Made by a program: the position numbers and the translations under genes. Below are positions 59,441-64,000 of a stretch of 64,000 bases of DNA, piece by piece. The stretch's first letter is position 1, and each line of letters starts with the position of its first letter. Source of the DNA: Cyanobium sp. CZS48M (lineage in GTDB: Bacteria; Cyanobacteriota; Cyanobacteriia; PCC-6307; Cyanobiaceae); assembly GCA_030373145.1 (NCBI GenBank), contig JAUCZK010000002.1:105494-169493 (forward strand), in the 5' to 3' direction. The notes under the pieces are model-generated. The model had not been told where the DNA came from and ran no database searches. It was given only the letters and a program-made list of their open reading frames with translations.

Positions 59441-59542
59441 GTCTACTTCCCGCACGAGCTCTCCTCTGCCCTGCGCCAGAGGTTGCAGCAGCTCCAGGCC
59501 AGTGCCCCTGCTGGCCCCCAACTCGTGGCGGCTGGCGTTTGA
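59441..59542 (+). pseudogene. Displaced 3-prime end of the Hint gene
   Basis: Right of the element the sequence continues the Hint frame: after one target copy is removed it reads ...ELPLPRVYFPHELSSALRQ then RLQQLQASAPAGPQ and ends LVAAGV at TGA 59540-59542. The join restores a single open frame of 295 codons (262 + 33). The segment forms a short amphipathic helix. Confidence 0.8.
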
Positions 59543-59895
59543 GCAGCCCAGCGCCCAACGCCTCCTCAGCTCCATGAATCAGCTGCCCCAGCACCTTCAC
59601 CTTCCGGGGCCCCTGGCGGGGGGCGCCGGGGCGGCCCGAATCCGGAGTGAGGGCGGGGTCAGTGCCGCAGAACCCGGAACAGTTGCTTGGTGAAGACGAG
59701 GAAGGCGATCAGAAGGCTGAGGGAAGCGACAAAGCCGGACACGGTCGAAGGAGCATCTGCATCAGTTTTCCGGCCTCGCTCAGGTCACTTTCCCGGCTTC
59801 TGAGCGCCCGCCTTCTATCGGCCTTTACCCAGCCCTGAAAGTCGGGCAGGTTGCTTGCGCAGGCAGGGACGAGGGACAGAAGGAAAGGGCGTGGC
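59543..59895. other. Intergenic segment without a supported gene
   Basis: About 350 bp between the Hint remnant and the ArdC gene. A minus-strand stretch (59661-59744) could encode a 27-residue hydrophobic peptide (SGFVASLSLLIAFLVFTKQL) from a GTG, but no family match is known. The region is GC-rich with short Pro/Gly-type codons. It should contain the promoter of the ArdC gene. Confidence 0.4.
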
Positions 59896-60808
59896 GTGGG
59901 TGAGCAGGCGGATATCTACGAGCGGATCACCGGAAGGATCATCGAGCAGATGGAGACGGTCAGCGCCGCAGGCTGGCAGAAGCCCTGGATCACTACGGGT
60001 CAGAACACGCTGCAGCCGGTGAATGCCGCCACCAGGCGGGACTACCGGGGCGTGAACGTGCTGATGCTCTGGGCTGCTGCTGAGATCACCGGCTACCAGG
60101 ACGGCCGCTGTGTGGGCGAGCTTCAAGCAGTGGCAGCAGATCGGCGCTCAGGTGCGCCGGGGCGAAAAGGGAACGCCGGTGGTCTTCTACAAGGAGCTGC
60201 AGCGCCGTGGTGGTTCAGGGGCGGACGTGCCGATCAGCGGCCAGTTCGAGGGTGCAGCAGCCGAGGCCACTGGTTCTGGCACCTACCTCATGGCCAAGAC
60301 CAGCTACGTCTTCAACGCGGCCCAGGTGGAGGGCGACACCCCGCCGCAGCGGCCCGAGCTGCCGGGCCTGGCGGTGCGGCTGGAGAGCGCCGAGCGCTTC
60401 GTGGCCTCCACAGTGGCGGTGATCGTCCATGGCGGTGATCGGGCCTACTACAAGCCCGCAGAAGACCGCATCCAACTGCCGCCGCCGGAGCAGTTCCGCA
60501 GCAGCGAGGGCTACTACGCCACGGCGCTGCATGAGCTGACCCACTGGAGCGGGCACAAGAGCCGCCTGGACCGAGACCTGAAGGGCCGCTTCGGGACGGC
60601 GGCCTATGCCGCCGAAGGACTGGTGGCTGAGATCGGGGCGGCCTTCCTGTGCGTCAAGGCCGGGGTGACGGCGGAGCCCCGGGAGGATCACGCCCACTAC
60701 CTCAAGAGCTGGATCGCTGTCCTGAAGGCCGAGAACCGGGCGATCTTCTCCGCCGCCAGTCAGGCCCAGAAGGCGGCGGACTACCTGCAGGGTTTGCAGC
60801 CGCCATGA
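59896..60808 (+). pseudogene. ArdC-type antirestriction protein, frameshifted
   Basis: ArdC family: an N-terminal ssDNA-binding domain (EQADIYERITGRIIEQMETV, WQKPWITTGQN, NAATRRDYRGVNVLMLW) and a zincin domain (ALHELTHWSGHKSRLDRDLK; HExxH at 60530-60544, EGLVAEIGAAFL). The two halves are in different frames. At 60108-60113 the sequence CTGTGTGGG replaces an expected CTGGG, a 4-nt TGTG gain; removing it gives ..GYQDGRWASFKQWQQIG, matching homologues. The gene may encode two pieces but is likely inactive. Found on plasmids and phages. Confidence 0.8.
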
Positions 60809-60830
60809 TTCACGGTCAGGATCAAGCGCG

Positions 60831-61238
60831 ATGAAAGCCCTGAAAACCCGTCGCCGCCGCCGCGTGGCCCCTGCCCCCGTCGCGCCGAGCCTGCAGATTG
60901 ATCCAGGCGGCGACTGGCGGCGCTACACACGCCTGCTGCCGAAGGACTGTGCAGTGCTGGGCGTGGTGACAATTGCCGGGGACGATCACGGGGCCCTGGT
61001 GCGGTTGGCCACGACCGGTGCCCTGGTGAAGGTCACCGGCGGCGAGGTGACAATGCTCAATCAGAGCCGGGTGCGGATGAAGCTGGTGCTGCTGGAGCGG
61101 CAGCAGCACAGTCTGGCGATTGAGATGTTGGAGGTGGATTATATGATCAGCAGAAAAGCCGTTCAGCTATTGGCAGTTGTAAATTATGCTCATCTGATCC
61201 TTACCCGTCTAACGCCCCAGGTCAGCGACGGGCAATAG
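60831..61238 (+). CDS. Protein of unknown function, ending inside the attC-like site
   Basis: A 135-residue frame. Residues 1-20 are strongly basic (MKALKTRRRRRVAPAPVAPS), followed by a beta-rich core (CAVLGVVTIAGDDHGALVRL). From residue ~105 (MISRKAVQLLAVVNYAHLIL) the composition becomes AT-richer and the sequence unlike the first part. The stop codon lies about 30 nt within the palindrome at 61207-61295, as in some integron cassettes. No named family was recognised. It follows the ArdC gene by 22 nt. Confidence 0.55.
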   Translation: MKALKTRRRRRVAPAPVAPSLQIDPGGDWRRYTRLLPKDCAVLGVVTIAGDDHGALVRLATTGALVKVTGGEVTMLNQSRVRMKLVLLERQQHSLAIEMLEVDYMISRKAVQLLAVVNYAHLILTRLTPQVSDGQ

Positions 61239-61295
61239 TTCTGTGCATTGAAAGGGGTGACTTGGCTCCCCGCCCGCTGGATCTTGATGTTAGGT
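61207..61295. other. Candidate integron attC site 1
   Basis: An imperfect 89-bp palindrome. The outer boxes are GTCTAAC (61207-61213; RYYYAAC) and GTTAGGT (61289-61295; GTTRRRY), which pair with two wobbles. After short spacers (GCCCC/TTGAT) come pairing inner boxes: AGGTCAGCG...GGGC against GCCCGCTGGATCT, with unpaired extra bases (an A-C on one arm and a G on the other) as attC sites have. The middle is a variable loop. Orientation cannot be settled from this alone. Confidence 0.6.
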
Positions 61296-61515
61296 CTTCA
61301 AGCGAATCAGTTGATCGTACTCTGCATGACTGCCAATCCAGAACCAGATCAAGTCATTGCTGCTTTCTTCAACAGCTAAAGCTCTGAATCGAATTCCAAC
61401 TCTGGCCAACCTGAATCTGCCGAGCTTCTTGAAATGGAGTGAAGGATGGCGGGTCTTTAAGTAATTCGAAACAGCGGTCAGCCTGGAGTTCTACCTCTGA
61501 AGGAGTGAGTGATCG
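61290..61515 (-). pseudogene. RelE/HigB-like toxin remnant, frameshifted
   Basis: On the minus strand: LTPSEVELQADRCFELLKDP in one frame, then RHPSLHFKKLGRFRLARVGI, FRALAVEESSNDLIWFWIG and SHAEYDQLIRLKT in the next, ending at TAA 61292-61290. The DP-RHPSLHFK joint is the family norm, so a small indel near 61450 broke it. The stop codon lies inside the R box GTTAGGT of the attC-like site, as in cassette-borne toxins read on this strand. Confidence 0.65.
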
Positions 61516-61806
61516 CAGAGCCAGAAGCGCGGGCTGGCACGGTGAGCCTCACCTTCACCAGCAACAACGGCAGCTGCTCTACTTCCGCATCGTGTGAGGT
61601 GGATGGCTCTCGCTGGCGCTCCATCGCCGCTCTAAAGCCAGCGCCACTTGATGCCTTCTGCAAGTCAGGAAACCTCGCCCTCCCCAGCTGGCACCGCATC
61701 CCGGCAAAATTGGGGGCTGCATCCAAATGCATGGCCTGCCGGAAAATCTTCACGTTTGACTGGGGCTGATGCGTTTATAACTCTTTTAGCAGCTCAGCGT
61801 ACGGCC
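61516..61806. other. No supported gene
   Basis: About 290 bp between the toxin remnant and the TPM gene. A plus-strand frame (61509-61769) and a minus-strand frame (61478-61753) cover it, but neither shows a family motif; an antitoxin partner for the toxin was sought and not found. It holds the leader of the TPM gene. Confidence 0.4.
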
Positions 61807-63051
61807 ATGTCCAGCATGACGATCCGTCAGCGGTGCAACCTTGCCCTCTTCGTCGCCGTATCGATTGCCCCAACAGTGCTGTGGGCGTTCCCGATCGAGC
61901 AGATTCCCAATCCACGCAAGATAGAAGGCAACTGGGTGTCTGATGTTGCCAACATCTTGCAACCGGAAACAGAGAAAAAACTGAACACACTGATCAATCA
62001 ACTAAAGGAAGCCAACGGAAGCGAAATGGCCGTGGTAACCGTGCCGGACAGTGCACCATTTGCCACCCCAAAAGAGTTGACAACAAAACTCTTTAACACC
62101 TGGGGCATCGGGCAAAAAGGCAAAGACAACGGACTACTCTTTCTCGTCTCCGTCAGCGACCACCGAGTGGAAATTGAGACTGGATATGGAATCGAAGTAA
62201 TTTTATCTGATGCACAGGTTGGGCGGATCATTGAACAAAAGGTCACTCCAGCATTCAAGTCGGGAAATTTTGATGCGGGCACCCTTTCAGGCACAGAAAC
62301 AATCGCGCAGTTGCTACAGGGGAAAGATATTGATCTCAACTCTAAGCCTTGGAATTCCCAGTCGATTGAGGCCTGGTTCGTTCTTGTCATCTGGAGGAGC
62401 GCTCTATTTATCACTCTTCTTGGCGCTTGTTTGCTACTTGCTTGTCCCCATCTCAGCCACAATCTGGCCGCAGGCCTGCAAACCCTTGCAGGCCTGGCAC
62501 TCGTGCGTGGACTGGGCAAATCGGTGAAGCTCCATCCTCGCCAATCCTCCCGTGAAAAGGCATGGCACCTGCGATTTGAAACTGCTGGTGCTATGCGCTG
62601 CGCAGTCTGCGGAGGGGCCTTAGAGCCCGTTGAAGACGATGCTGTAGAAAGAATCATCAACCCCAACGAGAAAGCCGCCGTAGCGCTGGGAAGCCTGCAG
62701 TTCCGTGGCTGGCGATGCCGTCGCTGTGCACCGGAGGCGATGCATCTGCGGGGCTATGAATCCACATCAAAAATCTTTGAACGTTGCCCCAAGTGCCAAG
62801 AACTCACAGTAATCAGTGAAGCTCCCTATGTCATTCCCAGCACCTCACCGCCTGGTCCTGACTTGCTCATTACCAGGAGTCACTGTGTGAGTTGTGACTA
62901 CACACCCCAAGAAAAATTGGAACTTCGGCAAGCCTGGAATGGTATCGATGTCTATAGAAGAGGCTGGGGAGGATTAAGATCCGGCAGTGGCAGTGGCAGT
63001 GATTTCGGTGGCGGCAGCAGCGGCGGCGGTGGCGCCGGAGGATCCTGGTAA
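61807..63051 (+). CDS. TPM-domain protein with zinc-ribbon and Gly/Ser-rich tail
   Basis: A 414-residue membrane protein: Sec signal (MTIRQRCNLALFVAVSIAPT), TPM domain (about 30-180: GNWVSDVANILQPETEKKLN, GIGQKGKDNGLLFLVSVSDH, VEIETGYGIEVILSDAQVGR), a hydrophobic stretch (ALFITLLGACLLLAC), then a soluble part with CxxC pairs (MRCAVCGG, WRCRRC, ERCPKC, HCVSC) that would bind zinc, and a GSGSG/GGGSSGGGG tail. This is the YgcG-type layout. Start from ATG 61807; LemA follows 6 nt later. Confidence 0.85.
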   Translation: MSSMTIRQRCNLALFVAVSIAPTVLWAFPIEQIPNPRKIEGNWVSDVANILQPETEKKLNTLINQLKEANGSEMAVVTVPDSAPFATPKELTTKLFNTWGIGQKGKDNGLLFLVSVSDHRVEIETGYGIEVILSDAQVGRIIEQKVTPAFKSGNFDAGTLSGTETIAQLLQGKDIDLNSKPWNSQSIEAWFVLVIWRSALFITLLGACLLLACPHLSHNLAAGLQTLAGLALVRGLGKSVKLHPRQSSREKAWHLRFETAGAMRCAVCGGALEPVEDDAVERIINPNEKAAVALGSLQFRGWRCRRCAPEAMHLRGYESTSKIFERCPKCQELTVISEAPYVIPSTSPPGPDLLITRSHCVSCDYTPQEKLELRQAWNGIDVYRRGWGGLRSGSGSGSDFGGGSSGGGGAGGSW

Positions 63052-63057
63052 GGCGCC

Positions 63058-63861
63058 ATGACCCAAGCTTCCAGCCAGCAGCCTGCAGATCGCATGGGAG
63101 ATGAAAAGGCCGATGCTGTGCTGGCGCTGGCCGCTAGATACTACGCCGAACAGCAAAATAGCTACTCTGAGAAGGAATTGATTCAAGCCGGCTCAGAAGT
63201 CAACATTCCTCCCGAGTTGATCCAAAAAGCGATCCGAGAGATTGAGGCTCAACAACGGAAAACCTCTCTCGAACAGCAGGTGCGCAGAGAAAACCGCCGC
63301 CTCCTGATGGGCCTTGGCGGCGGTGTGCTGGCCATCGCAGCCGTCTCGGTGATCTGGGCCTACAACGCTGTGCTGTCAGCCTCTGCTCGGATTGACGCCG
63401 CCTGGGCACAGGTGGAGAACCAGATGCAGCGCCGTGCCGATCTCCTTCCCTCACTTTTGTTGATAGCCACAGCCCCCAATCAGCGGAACCATGGCTTGGC
63501 GGATGCCTTACAAGGTGCCTCACAGGCCTCCAAGGCTGCCCTCACAGGAGCGCAAAAGCTTGCAGCCAGCCAGAAGGTGGATGCGGCCGTGGCAGCGTTC
63601 ACCACCGCCTACATCACATCCAGCGGGTCTGGCGTGAAGCAAGGCGAAGACCTCTTCAACATCCAGTATGAACTGGCTGGTACGGCTAATCGCCTTGCGG
63701 TGGAGCGCATGCGCTTCAACCAGGCCGTTGACGCCTACAACCGCACGATCAGCCAGTTTCCGGTGTCCCTCGTTGCCAACGCCATGGGGATGAAGAAACA
63801 GGCCTTCATGCAGGCGCAATTGCAAGCGCCTGAGCTCCGGATCACTGGCCGCCAGCTCTAG
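63058..63861 (+). CDS. LemA-family membrane protein
   Basis: A 267-residue protein. An unusual ~85-residue N-terminal part (AVLALAARYYAEQQNSYSEK ELIQ..., with IPPELIQKAIREIEAQQ) precedes one membrane helix (LLMGLGGGVLAIAAVSVIWA). The LemA core follows: ASARIDAAWAQVENQMQRRA, DLLPSLLLIATAPNQ, and RMRFNQAVDAYNRTISQFP. LemA and TPM proteins are often encoded side by side; a shared role at the membrane is suspected but not known. It ends 38 nt before the attC-like site 2. Confidence 0.85.
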   Translation: MTQASSQQPADRMGDEKADAVLALAARYYAEQQNSYSEKELIQAGSEVNIPPELIQKAIREIEAQQRKTSLEQQVRRENRRLLMGLGGGVLAIAAVSVIWAYNAVLSASARIDAAWAQVENQMQRRADLLPSLLLIATAPNQRNHGLADALQGASQASKAALTGAQKLAASQKVDAAVAAFTTAYITSSGSGVKQGEDLFNIQYELAGTANRLAVERMRFNQAVDAYNRTISQFPVSLVANAMGMKKQAFMQAQLQAPELRITGRQL

Positions 63862-63899
63862 GTCCAGCAATGGATGCCATTACCAATACCGGCTGCCAC

Positions 63900-63952
63900 G
63901 TCTAACGAACAAGGATAGATCGTGCGCAGGCACGATCTATCCGGTGGTTGGA
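63900..63952. other. Candidate integron attC site 2 with a perfect hairpin
   Basis: GTCTAAC (63900-63906) and GTTGGAC (63946-63952) fit RYYYAAC and GTTRRRY and pair with one G-T. Between them lies a perfect 13-bp stem (63913-63925 with 63930-63942) and a GCAG loop. Short unpaired spacers (GAACAA/GGT) separate the boxes. The stem lacks the extrahelical bases usual for attC, so it could be a terminator-like hairpin instead. The rest (63953-64000) holds two further small hairpins and no gene. Confidence 0.42.
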
Positions 63953-64000
63953 CTAAGCCGCTGCGCGGCAGATTCAAAGCCAGCATAGCCAGAGCTATGC

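Noticed and set aside
59661..59744. Possible 27-residue hydrophobic peptide on the minus strand
   Set aside because: Only a GTG start, no ribosome site noted and no match to known one-helix photosystem subunits.

Overview
The window is a GC-rich stretch of a cyanobacterial chromosome, most likely the picocyanobacterial Synechococcus/Cyanobium lineage. The evidence is a set of oxygenic-photosynthesis genes (petC, petA, petG, psaF, psaJ, chlI, crtL, cytM, a high-light-inducible protein), the SbtA/SbtB bicarbonate system, lineage-typical families (DUF3067, DUF3370, DUF6464, CAAD, TIGR03032) and the cyanobacterial small RNA Yfr1 at its expected place between trxA and a guaB-like gene. No tRNA, rRNA or CRISPR array was found by eye.

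Region by region: 1-12.4 kb is dense core genome: lgt-petA-petC, tatC, an NFACT protein, gmk, psaF-psaJ, tsaD, hli, a UDP-GlcNAc 2-epimerase, a membrane fusion protein and ychF. A small degraded patch at 12.4-14.0 kb carries a GNAT gene fronted by a (CAA)10 tract and a broken short-chain dehydrogenase. From 14.0 to 31.2 kb come an Anbu proteasome-like protease, an MFS carrier, an alpha/beta hydrolase, part of a peptide ABC importer, and a long leftward run (cytM, trmJ-like, a beta-lactamase fold protein, DUF3370, chlI, ruvC, 5-FTHF cyclo-ligase, two small proteins, sufE, hom), then petG, rsmD and hisH. From 31.2 to 55.0 kb come a LOG protein, trxA, Yfr1, the guaB-like gene, a CAAD protein, DUF39, gyrA, crtL, a Usp, a GH57 enzyme, a NYN protein, leuA, an orphan sugar permease, sbtA-sbtB, a Gdt1-type Mn/Ca exporter, TerC and mfd.

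The last 9 kb, downstream of mfd, is different. It holds a decayed Phd-UPF0175/PIN toxin-antitoxin pair, an IS4-type transposase remnant, a TIGR03032 gene next to an ELWxxDGT-repeat plus Hint-domain gene, and an internally deleted ISAs1-type element that split that Hint gene (18-bp inverted repeats, 8-10 bp target duplication; removing the element in silico restores the frame). After it come a frameshifted ArdC antirestriction gene, an unknown gene, a frameshifted RelE-type toxin and a TPM-domain/LemA pair.

Two imperfect palindromes in this segment (61207-61295 and 63900-63952) have the R-box layout of integron attC sites and bracket the toxin remnant and the TPM-LemA pair. The best candidate for something undescribed is therefore a small cassette cluster without a visible integrase, which may continue past the right edge of the window. 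This is inference and needs a covariance-model search.
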